From: Actinomycetes bacterium
GTDB lineage: Bacteria > Actinomycetota > Acidimicrobiia > Acidimicrobiales > RAAP-2
Assembly: GCA_021815645.1 (NCBI GenBank)
Contig: JAKBAB010000004.1
Span: forward strand, 1-51,708
Direction: 5' to 3'
Length of the DNA stretch: 51,708 nt
Each line of letters opens with the position of its first letter. The stretch's first letter is position 1. Of the stretch, positions 1 to 7,455 are shown one piece after another. The translations under genes and the position numbers were made by a program. The notes below the pieces were generated by a model. The model had not been told where the DNA came from, searched no databases, and saw only the letters and a program-made list of their open reading frames with translations.

Positions 1-165
1 TACGTTCCCGACCTCCCGGGCTGCGTTTCTGCGGGCTATACCCTCGAAGAAGTCACCGCCAACATTCACGAGGCCATCGAGTTGCACATCGTATCGATGA
101 TTGAGCACGGCGAAGATGTCCCGCCGCCGTCGTCGCAAGTGGTGCTGGTCGAAGTCGCTTCCTAA
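1..165 (+). CDS. HicB-family antitoxin-like protein, 3' end only
   Basis: The window opens inside a reading frame that ends at TAA 163-165. The 54 visible residues begin YVPDLPGCVSAGYTLEEV and continue with an NIHEAIELHI helix, the usual UPF0150/HicB N-terminal partly degraded RNase-H-like fold. HicB proteins neutralise HicA mRNA interferases, but solitary HicB-like proteins are common. The usual HicB C-terminal DNA-binding domain is absent: the frame stops 15-20 residues after the helix, as in the short UPF0150 class. A partner toxin would lie upstream, outside the window. A second, complete HicAB pair starts about 120 bases downstream, so the two may be tandem TA modules. Family assignment is good; function is inferred. 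Confidence 0.72.
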   Translation, partial: YVPDLPGCVSAGYTLEEVTANIHEAIELHIVSMIEHGEDVPPPSSQVVLVEVAS

Positions 166-288
166 CAGCCTCGTACTTTTATCAATCTGCGGTAGACCAA
201 TTTCTATCGTCCTTCCTAAACAGTAAGGAGCCAGCGAAGTAGATCCTTCGCACTCATATTTTGACGATTCCGGAAACCGTTGTGAATC

Positions 289-486
289 GTGAACGTGCGA
301 GACGTCATCAGGGTGATGGAAGATGACGGTTGGTTCTTTACTCGACAGCGCGGAAGTCATCGCCAGTTCCATCATCGCGCCAAGAATCGTTGTGTTACCG
401 TTCCAGGTCACTTTTCTGATGAAGTGCCTACTCGAACGCTCGCTAGCATCATGAAACAGGTAGGAATCGAGAGGCGAAGGCGATGA
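289..486 (+). CDS. hicA: HicA-type toxin (mRNA interferase)
   Basis: This 65-residue protein has the HicA fold signature: an N-terminal helix (VRDVIRVMEDDGW), the strand-turn GSHRQF carrying the likely catalytic histidine (His24), the VTVPGH strand, and a C-terminal helix ending QVGIERRRR. HicA toxins are ribosome-independent mRNA endonucleases of dsRNA-binding-like fold. The start is GTG at 289; no strong Shine-Dalgarno is visible. The stop TGA (484-486) overlaps the ATG of the downstream HicB gene by four bases, so the pair is translationally coupled in the usual toxin-first order. The region is less GC-rich than the housekeeping genes, consistent with mobile TA cargo (inference). Confidence 0.88.
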   Translation: MNVRDVIRVMEDDGWFFTRQRGSHRQFHHRAKNRCVTVPGHFSDEVPTRTLASIMKQVGIERRRR

Positions 487-698
487 CTGAATACACGATT
501 GTAATTGAGGATGCGGGAACTAACTTTGCTGCGTACGTCATTGGTCTCGATGGCGTTATTACGACGGGGAAAACGGTTGACGTGGTAATCGAGAACATGC
601 ATGAAGCAATCCCGTTCCACTTGGAGGGCATGCGTTTGAACGGTGATGCGTTGCCAGAGCATCTTCCTCTTGTGAAGACCATCCAAGTATTGAATTGA
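483..698 (+). CDS. hicB: HicB-type antitoxin
   Basis: The protein has 71 residues. It starts with a beta-hairpin (TEYTIVIEDAGTNFAAYVIGLDGVITTGKTVD) followed by an amphipathic helix (VIENMHEAIPFHLEGM), the HicB/UPF0150 pattern. The canonical PDLPGC turn is changed to VIGLDGVITTG, so this copy is divergent. It lacks the C-terminal RHH or HTH DNA-binding domain of longer HicB proteins, so autoregulation by this protein alone is uncertain. It overlaps the HicA gene by ATGA at 483-486. Role: binding and inhibition of the adjacent HicA toxin (inferred from gene pair and fold). Confidence 0.85.
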   Translation: MTEYTIVIEDAGTNFAAYVIGLDGVITTGKTVDVVIENMHEAIPFHLEGMRLNGDALPEHLPLVKTIQVLN

Positions 699-783
699 CT
701 CTGCGTCCCCGTGGGAAGACGCCAGACGAATGTCTATAGGTACACGTTTCGATGGCATAGACGACGAGTGAGAGAATTCTCAC

Positions 784-1497
784 GTGCCTCGAGACGCTGA
801 CACTGACGTTGTGTTGCTTGAACAGATTGATTACTATCGGGCGCGCGCAACTGAGTATGACGATTGGTTTTTGCGCCTTGGACGCTATGACCGCGGCGAA
901 GAGGCCACGCGACGTTGGTTTGAACAGGTGGAGGAGGTGCGCCGGGCCCTCAGAGCCCTTCCACTCGATGAGAAGAACATTCTCGAATTAGCGCCAGGCA
1001 CGGGAATTTGGACCAAAGAACTCTGCAATCGAGCGGCCCATATCACCGCAGTAGATGCTTCGAGCGAGATGATTGAGTTGAATCGTCAGCGATTGGGCGA
1101 TCAGGTAGAGAAGGTCACCTTCGTTGAGGCGGACCTCTTTGAGTGGCACCCCACACGGGAATTCGATGCGGTGGTCTTCTGCTTTTGGATAAGCCACATT
1201 CCAGCGGACCGCATTGACGAATTCCTCGCCAAAGTTGAGACGATGCTCACACGCGGCGGAACGGTGTTCTTCTTGGACTCCCGTAAGGAGCACACCAGCA
1301 CAGCCGCAGATCACGTACTCCCTTCGAGAGATGAGGAATTGATGACTCGTCGACTGGATGATGGCCGGGAGTTCACAATCATCAAAAACTTCTGGACTGC
1401 GGCGGTGCTGGAAGATACGTGTAAGCGAGTTGGGCTCAATGTAGAAATCCACGAAACTGCCGACTATTTTCAATACGGCATTGGAACGCGTGGATAG
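784..1497 (+). CDS. class I SAM-dependent methyltransferase
   Basis: This 237-residue protein has a Rossmann methyltransferase core. Motif I is ILELAPGTGIW (residues 66-76), the acidic residue binding the SAM ribose is in AVDASSEMI (89-97), VEADLF (114-119) corresponds to motif II/III, and FDAVVFCFWISHIP (127-140) is the post-motif strand and helix. The N-terminal region (YYRARATEYDDWFLRLGRYDRG) is typical of actinobacterial UbiE/COQ5-like small-molecule methyltransferases of the Methyltransf_25 type. The substrate cannot be told from sequence. The GTG start at 784 has no strong Shine-Dalgarno. The gene stands alone, flanked by long non-coding gaps. Confidence 0.9.
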   Translation: MPRDADTDVVLLEQIDYYRARATEYDDWFLRLGRYDRGEEATRRWFEQVEEVRRALRALPLDEKNILELAPGTGIWTKELCNRAAHITAVDASSEMIELNRQRLGDQVEKVTFVEADLFEWHPTREFDAVVFCFWISHIPADRIDEFLAKVETMLTRGGTVFFLDSRKEHTSTAADHVLPSRDEELMTRRLDDGREFTIIKNFWTAAVLEDTCKRVGLNVEIHETADYFQYGIGTRG

Positions 1498-1920
1498 AAG
1501 TCGTTTCTATCAAAACGCGCTAGACGAACGTTTAGCGCTCCTAGATTCAGGATGAATATGGCGAGTTATTTCTTCACCGCGCAGAGCGTTACGAAGCTCT
1601 CGCGTTACGATTTTCCGAGAAATACTAGGCGATCGCTCGAGCGAGAAACACCCGTCTGCCACACACGGTCATAGTCGCCGTATCGAATGACGTACCTCGA
1701 CTACGATTTCGACGCGGATTGCAAGACGTGGAGCACCCACAGGGTCCACCGGCTCTACTGACTTCTCTTCGAGAGGCGAGACGTTTCGGACATATCACGC
1801 ACGTTGCGTTTGGTTAGCGAAACCAGACACCACCCCCGTGATTGACCAGGTGGTGGAACGGTGCCGTCACGCGCAACAACCTCCAAAGACGGTGCCGCGA
1901 GCCTCTGAGTTGGGGGGTTC
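1498..1920. other. gene-poor gap, possible decayed coding sequence
   Basis: About 420 bases hold no convincing gene. In one plus-strand frame a 40-codon ORF (ATG 1552 to TAG 1672-1674) is followed by a 24-codon ORF (ATG 1687 to TGA 1759-1761). The latter reads DYDFDADCKTWSTHRVHRL, faintly like the end of a WYL-domain regulator. This may be a gene remnant, but the resemblance is weak. Confidence 0.25.
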
Positions 1921-1926
1921 TAAACT
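1921..1926 (+). promoter_or_regulatory. -10 box TAAACT, leaderless start for the GNAT gene
   Basis: TAAACT lies seven bases before ATG 1934. This matches the TAnnnT-N6/7-NTG pattern seen at many starts in this window and supports 1934 over the upstream ATG at 1838. Confidence 0.55.
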
Positions 1927-1933
1927 GCGGCTG

Positions 1934-2479
1934 ATGATTGAGGGGCCAGTCGTAACGACGCCAAGACTCCTACTTCGACCTTGGGCTCACGGCGATCGAA
2001 CACCCTTCGCTCTAATGAACGCGGATCCCGCGGTGATGGAGTACTTTCCTCGATTGCTTACCACCGGGGAATCCGAATCCCTCGTTGATCGCTACGTCGA
2101 AAGTTGGCAACTAGGTTACGGATTGTGGGCCGTCGAACGAAGAGACGAAGGGCAGTTCATTGGATTTATTGGCTTTTCCCAACCCAGTTGGAGCGCGCCC
2201 TTCACCCCCTGCATTGAGATCGGATGGCGACTTTGCGCGGCGTCGTGGGGCCAAGGTTTCGCTACTGAGGGTGCGGAAGCAGCACTCGTGTGGGGTGCTC
2301 AGAACGTTGAATTCCCTTCCGGTGAAGTCGTGAGTTTCACGACCAGGGTGAATCTTCGCTCCAGGCGGGTGATGGAGAAGTTGGGTTTCTCGCGAGATGA
2401 GCGCGACGACTTTGACCACCCGTTAGTCGTTGATGGACCCCTACGTCCCCACGTCTTGTATCGCCGAAGGATGACGTGA
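1934..2479 (+). CDS. GNAT N-acetyltransferase (RimJ/RimL type)
   Basis: This is a 181-residue Acetyltransf_3 protein. It opens TPRLLLRPWAHGD (the RimJ/RimL N-terminal strand), has ELGWR-like CIEIGWRLCAASWGQGFATEG (acetyl-CoA binding motif A, with QGFATEG in place of the QGYATEA loop), and ends with NLRSRRVMEKLGF (motif B). Members acetylate N-terminal amines of ribosomal proteins or small amines; the substrate here is unknown. The frame is open from 1838, but those first 32 residues are not family-like, and the -10-like TAAACT seven bases before ATG 1934 points to a leaderless start there. The gene is a single transcription unit. Confidence 0.88.
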   Translation: MIEGPVVTTPRLLLRPWAHGDRTPFALMNADPAVMEYFPRLLTTGESESLVDRYVESWQLGYGLWAVERRDEGQFIGFIGFSQPSWSAPFTPCIEIGWRLCAASWGQGFATEGAEAALVWGAQNVEFPSGEVVSFTTRVNLRSRRVMEKLGFSRDERDDFDHPLVVDGPLRPHVLYRRRMT

Positions 2480-2852
2480 GGGCCCGTGGCCCGAGGCCAG
2501 AAGGCGGACGATGGTATTCGGATATTCTCTCCCTCGTTCTCCCCCGTTGTCGGTTAGCGAATGAAAAGCCCACCGTCTCGCAACTGGGGTTCGCTTTGAC
2601 AACAACGACAACTGCTCAATAGCCTTCGCCCTCGCGTGGCCGCATCGCACCGAAACGTAGTCGTCGTTGCCAATCCATTCGTCGTGCGGGGGCGCCTCGC
2701 TGAGCGTCGACCGGTCGTTCTCGCGGCGAGAGCCAATGCGTTACGCTGAGTGAAAATCGGAGGTGCAGCGTCACTCGGCGAGGTGGGGTATTCGCCCGGC
2801 TTCGAAAATTGATGTGAGGGGTGGCCGCGCTACGGCGGGTGCGGGAGGCGAA
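2480..2852. other. gap without recognised gene
   Basis: About 370 bases show no supported gene. A TACGCT -10-like box at 2742-2747 probably drives the DinB gene. The frame of that gene is open back to GTG 2763, but the extra 30 residues are low-complexity and unlike the family. Confidence 0.4.
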
Positions 2853-3593
2853 GTGACTTACGAGAAGGGTCCCGACCTATCGGGCACGCGCAGGGAGGAT
2901 CTGGATCTCTCGCGTGCCCGGCTACACGCGCCCAACTTCGAAGCGGCCACGATCACTGACGGATGGTTCGTCGACGCGAATATTTCGGGTGATTTTCGGG
3001 GTCTCCGCTTAAACGGCGTCGAAGTCGCACCACTCGTAGCGGCGGAGTTGGAACGCCGCCAACCCGAGCGGACCCTACTGCGCGCGGACACACCGGTAGG
3101 GATGCTCGACGCGTGGGAAATGATTGAACGGACGTGGGAGGAAACTCTGCGACGCGCCCGCGAGTTCCCGGAAGCGGCTCTCCATCAGCGAGTCGACGAC
3201 GAGTGGAGCTTCGTCGAAACTCTTCGCCACCTCGTCCTGGCGACCGACTGTTGGTTAAGGCGAATGGTGAAGGGGGAGCCGCGCCCCTATCACCCCTGGG
3301 GTGTCGCCGGGTCGTGGCTTAGCGATCCCGCTAGCTGGGGACTCGATCCCGGAGCGACTCCGACCTTCGACGAAGTCCTCTTCCTACGGCGTCAGCGAAT
3401 GGACGAGGTCGAAGTGACGATACGCGCGCTAACCGTTAACGAACTCTCGCGGGTCTGCGTGGCCCCCAACACGGCGGGTCACCCCACCGGTGAACGCCCC
3501 GTCGGTGAGTGTCTTCGCGTAATCTTGAACGAGGAGTATGAGCACAGCGGCTACGCGCGACGCGATCTAGACGCCCTCGCCTCAAATATTTGA
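2853..3593 (+). CDS. DinB-fold protein with N-terminal pentapeptide-like segment
   Basis: The predicted 246-residue protein begins with a short pentapeptide-like stretch (DLSGTRREDLDLSRARLHAPNF) and continues into a DinB/YfiT-like four-helix bundle from about residue 75. The helix motif WSFVETLRHLVLATDCWLRRM carries the conserved first metal-ligand histidine, and EEYEHSGYARRDLDAL near the C-terminus carries the third. DinB-fold enzymes are metal-dependent thiol (mycothiol, bacillithiol) S-transferases or hydrolases; which applies here is unknown. The start is GTG 2853, preceded by GGGAGG at 2843-2848; an upstream GTG (2763) gives an unconvincing extension. Related DinB genes lie at 6358 and 14737 (minus). 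Confidence 0.85.
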   Translation: MTYEKGPDLSGTRREDLDLSRARLHAPNFEAATITDGWFVDANISGDFRGLRLNGVEVAPLVAAELERRQPERTLLRADTPVGMLDAWEMIERTWEETLRRAREFPEAALHQRVDDEWSFVETLRHLVLATDCWLRRMVKGEPRPYHPWGVAGSWLSDPASWGLDPGATPTFDEVLFLRRQRMDEVEVTIRALTVNELSRVCVAPNTAGHPTGERPVGECLRVILNEEYEHSGYARRDLDALASNI

Positions 3594-3691
3594 GCTAGGT
3601 GTCAGAAACTTCGGCCCCGGCGACTAGGTGGGATCGCCCTGCGGGTGGCGAGGCGCTCACTTCGCCGCACTCGGCTTCGGGTCGTAGTGGC

Positions 3692-5152
3692 CTAGCCCCA
3701 CGTCGGCCAATTTCCCTTGAGCGGACCTGGCACGCCGCCGGGTTGCGGCAGTCCGGGGCGAACCCCGAGGTCCGAAAGTAGAGCACTGAAGTTGAGGCCG
3801 TACGCGGTGGAGTTTCGTCCGTCGTATTCGAACTGTCCGGCGGCGTGCCCATTGGGTAGTCGGCCATTCGCCCAACCTGTTTCAAGGCAGGTTTTTGCGT
3901 CGTGGAGGATCCCGAGTACGGTCGTCGCCGTGACGCGTTCACCCCGAGTAACGAGCGGCGTAATGTTCTCGGCGTCGTAGACGACGCGTCCGCGCGCCAA
4001 CCCGGAAAGGAGTCGGTAGGCGATGAAGACGCCGCTGGGCCAGCCGGCGTTATAGACATTGACAACGACGGCCGGACCGAGCGGGTAGAGGGGTCCGAAG
4101 CCGCAGTAGTCGACCCCCTGATCAATCTCTTGGGGTACGAGAGACGTCACGGCGCGTAGGGGATTGACGTATCCACTGGCCGTGGCGTCATCGAGGGCCA
4201 CGTAGTAGCCGTTCGTGGTGTCGTCGACGGCGAGGGAGCTGACCACCGCTCCAAAAGGAAGGGGAGTCGCCGCCACCGACGCCGGCGCCGAGCCGTAGCT
4301 CGTGACCTGGCCGTTGGCCCGAGCCAGGTCGTAACCGCCGCCGTTCGCGAGTGGGGCGATGGCGACGGTGGCGACACCGTTGTAGTGACCGTGGGCGGTC
4401 GAAAGTGGTGAGCCGTCGTAGGGGGCGTCGACCGCCCAGACTCCTCCCACTGAGGTGGCGACCCAGTACCCACCCGTGATCGGGTCAACCGCGATTGAAA
4501 CGGCGACCACGGGGGCGGTCGTTCCGTAGGGCAAGCGGCCGGCGTGAGACGGGCGCGCGGTCGCGCCGAAGGCGTCGATCGCTCCGTTGGCGCGCAGCAC
4601 GTAGTAGCCCCGCCCGTCGGGCGTGGGCGCGAGGGCGACGGCGGCGGGGTATTGGCCCCACCCCCCGAGCGCAATGTGGGGCTCGCCTCGATACGGTGCG
4701 CGAAAACCCTCGACGTGGCCGTCGGAAGTGAGGACCCAATACCCGCCCGTCGCTTCGTCAACGGCGAGACCCGTCGCCGTTACGCCGTCGGGTAGCTCCT
4801 TGGCGCCGAGTGATCCAAAGTAGGGGGCGCCGTAAGCGCTGACCACGCCGTTCGCGCTCAGCACGTAGTAGCCCCGGCCCCCGGGACTAGCGGCGATCGA
4901 AACGACTGGCGAGCCATTGGATGACGGCGCCCCTAAGTACTGAGCGCCGTGCGCGGATACGGTCGCCGCTACGCTCGGGGCGGTCGCGCCCTCGGAGCGC
5001 GTCGCACTCGCGGCTGCGCTGGCGAAGAACAAGAGGGGCACTGTCGCGGCGACCCTCGCGACGAAACTCCGGCGCCTCCGACCCCGTGGCGAGTGGGTTC
5101 CCCAAACGACGGTTCGTCGACGTGGCTTTGACACGGCTCCCCTATCGTTCAC
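3692..5152 (-). CDS. secreted six-repeat (propeller-like) protein with degenerate LytM-like C-terminus
   Basis: The 486-residue protein has an arginine-rich signal sequence (RRRRSFVARVAATV, then a hydrophobic run and ASAAASA near residue 50). RRSFVA makes Tat export possible. Residues 66-335 hold six Gly-Tyr-Trp repeats of about 47 residues, centred near 92, 136, 180, 227, 271 and 315 (for example GRGYYVLSANGVVSAYGAPY and TGGYWVLTSDGHVEGFRAPY), which alternate in type and probably form a propeller. Residues 340-435 (IDQGVDYCGFGPLYPLGP, later VTRGERVTATTVLGILHDA and LETGWA) resemble an M23/LytM beta-sheet whose metal-ligand histidines are missing. The role is probably at the cell surface, possibly carbohydrate or wall binding (inference). 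It is convergent with the DinB gene. Confidence 0.85.
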   Translation of the reverse strand: MNDRGAVSKPRRRTVVWGTHSPRGRRRRSFVARVAATVPLLFFASAAASATRSEGATAPSVAATVSAHGAQYLGAPSSNGSPVVSIAASPGGRGYYVLSANGVVSAYGAPYFGSLGAKELPDGVTATGLAVDEATGGYWVLTSDGHVEGFRAPYRGEPHIALGGWGQYPAAVALAPTPDGRGYYVLRANGAIDAFGATARPSHAGRLPYGTTAPVVAVSIAVDPITGGYWVATSVGGVWAVDAPYDGSPLSTAHGHYNGVATVAIAPLANGGGYDLARANGQVTSYGSAPASVAATPLPFGAVVSSLAVDDTTNGYYVALDDATASGYVNPLRAVTSLVPQEIDQGVDYCGFGPLYPLGPAVVVNVYNAGWPSGVFIAYRLLSGLARGRVVYDAENITPLVTRGERVTATTVLGILHDAKTCLETGWANGRLPNGHAAGQFEYDGRNSTAYGLNFSALLSDLGVRPGLPQPGGVPGPLKGNWPTWG

Positions 5153-5327
5153 AAGTGGTGGCTCCGTAACCCTAGGCGCAACCGACTCCCGCGAAGAATC
5201 ACCGGCGAGGGTTCGCGGGCCCGTCTCCCTTCGACGAGTGATCCGATTGGCTCGCGAGCCGAGAGCGGCAACGCCGGCTTTTCCCGGTCCGCGACATCCA
5301 AAGAACGAGCCGCACCGAATAGTTCAC

Positions 5328-5756
5328 GTGAAGTCGTCGTCACTCGTTCAACGCTCCCTTCGTCCGGTCAGGGCCAATTCCGTGGTCGTGGTGCTCAATC
5401 TCGTTGGCGCTTTAGCGATCGCGACTTCGAGTTACCTTCACTTTCGACTCTGGGATGGTTTCGGTTACCGCAACATCCCCACCGTGGGGAAGCTTTTCAT
5501 TGTTCAAGTCGTCGTGGGCGCCGCCCTCGCCCTCGCCGTGGTGGTGCTGCGCCGCGTGGGTTGCGCTCTGGCGGGCGCCGGATTCGCCGCGGCGACCGCG
5601 GCCGGGTTCCTCATTTCGGTCACCCACGGTCTCTTCGGTTTTCGTGACACCTGGGCGGCTCCGTTCGCGTCGGTGGCTTTTGTCCTTGAAGTGGTGGGGG
5701 TTGTCACCTTGTGCCTCGTCGTCGTCCTATCGACACGCGGGACCTCCGCGCGCTAA
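5328..5756 (+). CDS. small four-helix integral membrane protein
   Basis: From GTG 5328 the product has 142 residues with four clear hydrophobic segments: VVVVLNLVGALAIATSSYLHF, a long LFIVQVVVGAALALAVVVL, a GAGFAAATAAGFLISV helix and a C-terminal FVLEVVGVVTLCLVVVL helix. The loop HFRLWDGFGYRNIPTVGKLF after helix 1 resembles DoxX-like or DUF4383-type small membrane proteins, but no family can be assigned firmly. The frame extends upstream to GTG 5238, but the first 30 residues are proline- and arginine-rich and unlike a membrane N-terminus. It is divergent from the secreted repeat protein gene, with about 175 bases between the two starts. Confidence 0.75.
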   Translation: MKSSSLVQRSLRPVRANSVVVVLNLVGALAIATSSYLHFRLWDGFGYRNIPTVGKLFIVQVVVGAALALAVVVLRRVGCALAGAGFAAATAAGFLISVTHGLFGFRDTWAAPFASVAFVLEVVGVVTLCLVVVLSTRGTSAR

Positions 5757-5769
5757 AGGCGCCCAGCTA

Positions 5770-5789
5770 GGCCGGTTATTACGCCGGCC
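5770..5789. terminator. hairpin between convergent genes
   Basis: GGCCGG (5770-5775) and CCGGCC (5784-5789) form a six-base GC stem with an eight-base loop. It lies just after the plus-strand membrane protein gene and overlaps the stop of the minus-strand DUF1311 gene, so it could terminate both. There is no long T tract. Confidence 0.45.
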
Positions 5790-6285
5790 ACGGTGGAGCG
5801 CGGTGGCCCTGGACCAGTAATCGATAGAAGAAGTGCAAGTCCCGGCTTCGGTTTTGGTCGGCGGTGACCTCGCAGTCGGCGAACTCAAGGGGTGCGATCG
5901 TGCCACCCGCGAAGATGGCCGACACCGAGAGGCAGGCGTTGCGCCGATAGGTCATCCACGAGATTTCGCTACGGTCGAAAGCCCGGCGCGCGCCGGCGGT
6001 CGTTAGTTGGCTAAACGTTACGTAGAGCTCTCGATTGACGAGCAGGTCGGCCCTAGTAAGACGCGCTTCGGCGCAGCCCTCGAGTCCGAGCGTGGTATTC
6101 GAGTGGCAGGCGAGCGGCGAAAAATTCTCGGTGATGAGCGGTGGTCCACTCGAGTGAGTGGAAGCCGCGGCGGGGGTGGTGACAACCATTAGCGCCGCCA
6201 TCAAAATCGTGGCCCGCCGAGCCAGCGAGCGCCAACGGCGCGCGTGGGCCCATCGACGGTGGCGCGGTGCGACAACTTTGGTCAC
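5779..6285 (-). CDS. secreted DUF1311 / LprI-like protein
   Basis: This 168-residue protein has a basic N-terminus, a hydrophobic segment (ATILMAALMVVTTPAAA) and a probable signal cleavage near residue 42. The mature part follows the DUF1311 (LprI-like lysozyme inhibitor) pattern: FSPLAC, EGCAEARLTRADLLVNRELYVTF, then the hallmark SEISWMTYRRNACLSVSAIFAGGTIAPLEFADCEVTADQNRSRDL with cysteines that would form disulfides. Some family members inhibit lysozyme, but the role here is unproven. The GTG start is supported by a TAAACT box six bases upstream, so the mRNA is probably leaderless. It converges with the membrane protein gene at 5756. Confidence 0.85.
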   Translation of the reverse strand: MTKVVAPRHRRWAHARRWRSLARRATILMAALMVVTTPAAASTHSSGPPLITENFSPLACHSNTTLGLEGCAEARLTRADLLVNRELYVTFSQLTTAGARRAFDRSEISWMTYRRNACLSVSAIFAGGTIAPLEFADCEVTADQNRSRDLHFFYRLLVQGHRAPPWPA

Positions 6286-6291
6286 GGGTCG

Positions 6292-6297
6292 AGTTTA
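6292..6297 (-). promoter_or_regulatory. -10 box TAAACT, leaderless start for DUF1311 gene
   Basis: On the minus strand TAAACT is followed by six bases and then GTG 6285. Confidence 0.55.
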
Positions 6298-6345
6298 GAA
6301 GGGCGTCGTCGCGAACCACTCGCGCCAAGCCCTTCGCGGCGGCGA

Positions 6346-6351
6346 TACTCT
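6346..6351 (+). promoter_or_regulatory. -10 box TACTCT, leaderless start for DinB gene
   Basis: TACTCT is followed by six bases and ATG 6358. This decides the start, although the frame is open from 6244. Confidence 0.6.
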
Positions 6352-6357
6352 GAGCGG

Positions 6358-6903
6358 ATGCCCCTCGACGCCGACATCAAGGATTGGACCTGGGTTTTGG
6401 AGCGGCGTTGCCCCGAGTGCGGCTTCGACGCCGCGGCTGTCTCGCGGGCCAACGTCGCCGACGCCGTGCGCCAGAGTGCCGAGGCGTGGCGTAACTCCCT
6501 TCACGGTGAAAATGTGCGCACGCGCCCTCGCGACGATCGTTGGTCCACCCTCGAATACGGCTGCCACGTCCGAGACGTCTTTCGAATCTTCGATGTTCGA
6601 CTCGGGTTGATGTTGGACCACGACAACCCCGAATTCGAAAGCTGGGACCAGGACGCGGCGGCCGTTTCTGGCGATTACGACACCCAAGAGCCCACGACGG
6701 TCGCCCGAGAGCTCGTGGAAGCGGGGTGGCGTTACGGCGACCGATTGGGGCAGGTGCGCGACGACCAGTGGCTGCGCGCCGGTCGACGCTCCAACGGGAG
6801 TCGCTTCACGGTGGAGAGTCTCGCGACTTACAGTCTGCACGATCTCGTCCACCATCTTTGGGACGTCCGTGGCCAGTGGTCGGACTTAGTGGCACTTTCG
6901 TAG
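6358..6903 (+). CDS. DinB-family protein (mycothiol-dependent maleylpyruvate isomerase-like fold)
   Basis: The 181-residue protein matches a well-known actinobacterial DinB group. It starts DIKDWTWVLERRCPECGFDA and has the helix STLEYGCHVRDVFRIFDVRL, with the first ligand histidine. Mid-protein SWDQDAAA is the group's conserved loop, and the last helix is SLHDLVHHLWDVRGQW with the other histidines. Metal-dependent S-transferase activity is known for DinB relatives; the substrate here is unknown. The ATG start at 6358 fits both the N-terminus of relatives and the leaderless box at 6346. A GNAT gene follows 32 bases downstream, so the two may be co-transcribed. Confidence 0.9.
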   Translation: MPLDADIKDWTWVLERRCPECGFDAAAVSRANVADAVRQSAEAWRNSLHGENVRTRPRDDRWSTLEYGCHVRDVFRIFDVRLGLMLDHDNPEFESWDQDAAAVSGDYDTQEPTTVARELVEAGWRYGDRLGQVRDDQWLRAGRRSNGSRFTVESLATYSLHDLVHHLWDVRGQWSDLVALS

Positions 6904-6935
6904 ATGCTGCGTGGCGAGCGAGGGGTCATCGATAG

Positions 6936-7373
6936 GTGATTGAAGACGTCGAAGAGCTAACCTCCGTTGACCGCTCCGCCGCGACCGCGCTTTGGGCCGA
7001 AGCGGGTTTGACGCGTCCCTGGAACAGTCCCGGAGTCGACTTCGACCGGGCGCTCGCATCGCCGTCGTCGGCGGTGCTCGGCGTCAAGGATCAAACGACG
7101 CTCGTGGGCACGGTCATGGTGGGTAGCGACGGGCACCGCGGGTGGATTTACTACCTGGCGGTCGCGCAACGGGCGCGTCACAGTGGGCGGGCGACGCGAC
7201 TAGTGCGCGCCGCCGAGGTGTGGCTCGGCGAGCGAGGGATCGACAAAGTCCAACTCATGGTAAGGGGGGACGGTGGCCCGGTGCGAAGTTTTTACGAAAA
7301 TCTCGGCTACGGTGAAGCCGACGTCGTGGTCCTGTCGAGATGGCTACGTGACCCGGCAACGCCCGACGGGTAG
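6936..7373 (+). CDS. GNAT acetyltransferase (YpeA-like)
   Basis: This 145-residue single-domain GNAT protein resembles the YpeA group. The N-terminus carries ALWAEAGLTRPWNSPGVDFDRAL, the characteristic opening of that group. Motif A is WIYYLAVAQRARHSGRATRLV, with the usual GxG pyrophosphate loop degenerated to SGRATRLV, and the C-terminal strand carries RSFYENLGY. It probably acetylates a small amine or peptide N-terminus; the substrate is unknown. The start is GTG 6936 with only weak upstream signals. It lies 32 bases after the DinB gene on the same strand, which suggests a two-gene unit. Confidence 0.87.
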   Translation: MIEDVEELTSVDRSAATALWAEAGLTRPWNSPGVDFDRALASPSSAVLGVKDQTTLVGTVMVGSDGHRGWIYYLAVAQRARHSGRATRLVRAAEVWLGERGIDKVQLMVRGDGGPVRSFYENLGYGEADVVVLSRWLRDPATPDG

Positions 7374-7455
7374 GGCCACCGTTTAGGGCGGGCCGATTGC
7401 GCGAGCGAGTGGCGCACGAGCGTGCTAGAAAGTCGCCGTGCGGTGGGGAGGTGGA

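Noticed and set aside
703..722. Hairpin GCGTC...GACGC after the HicB gene as terminator
   Set aside because: The stem needs a bulge and has a two-base loop, and no T tract follows.
4485..4823. Plus-strand arginine-rich ORFs opposite the repeat protein
   Set aside because: They are antisense shadows of the GC-rich minus-strand gene.
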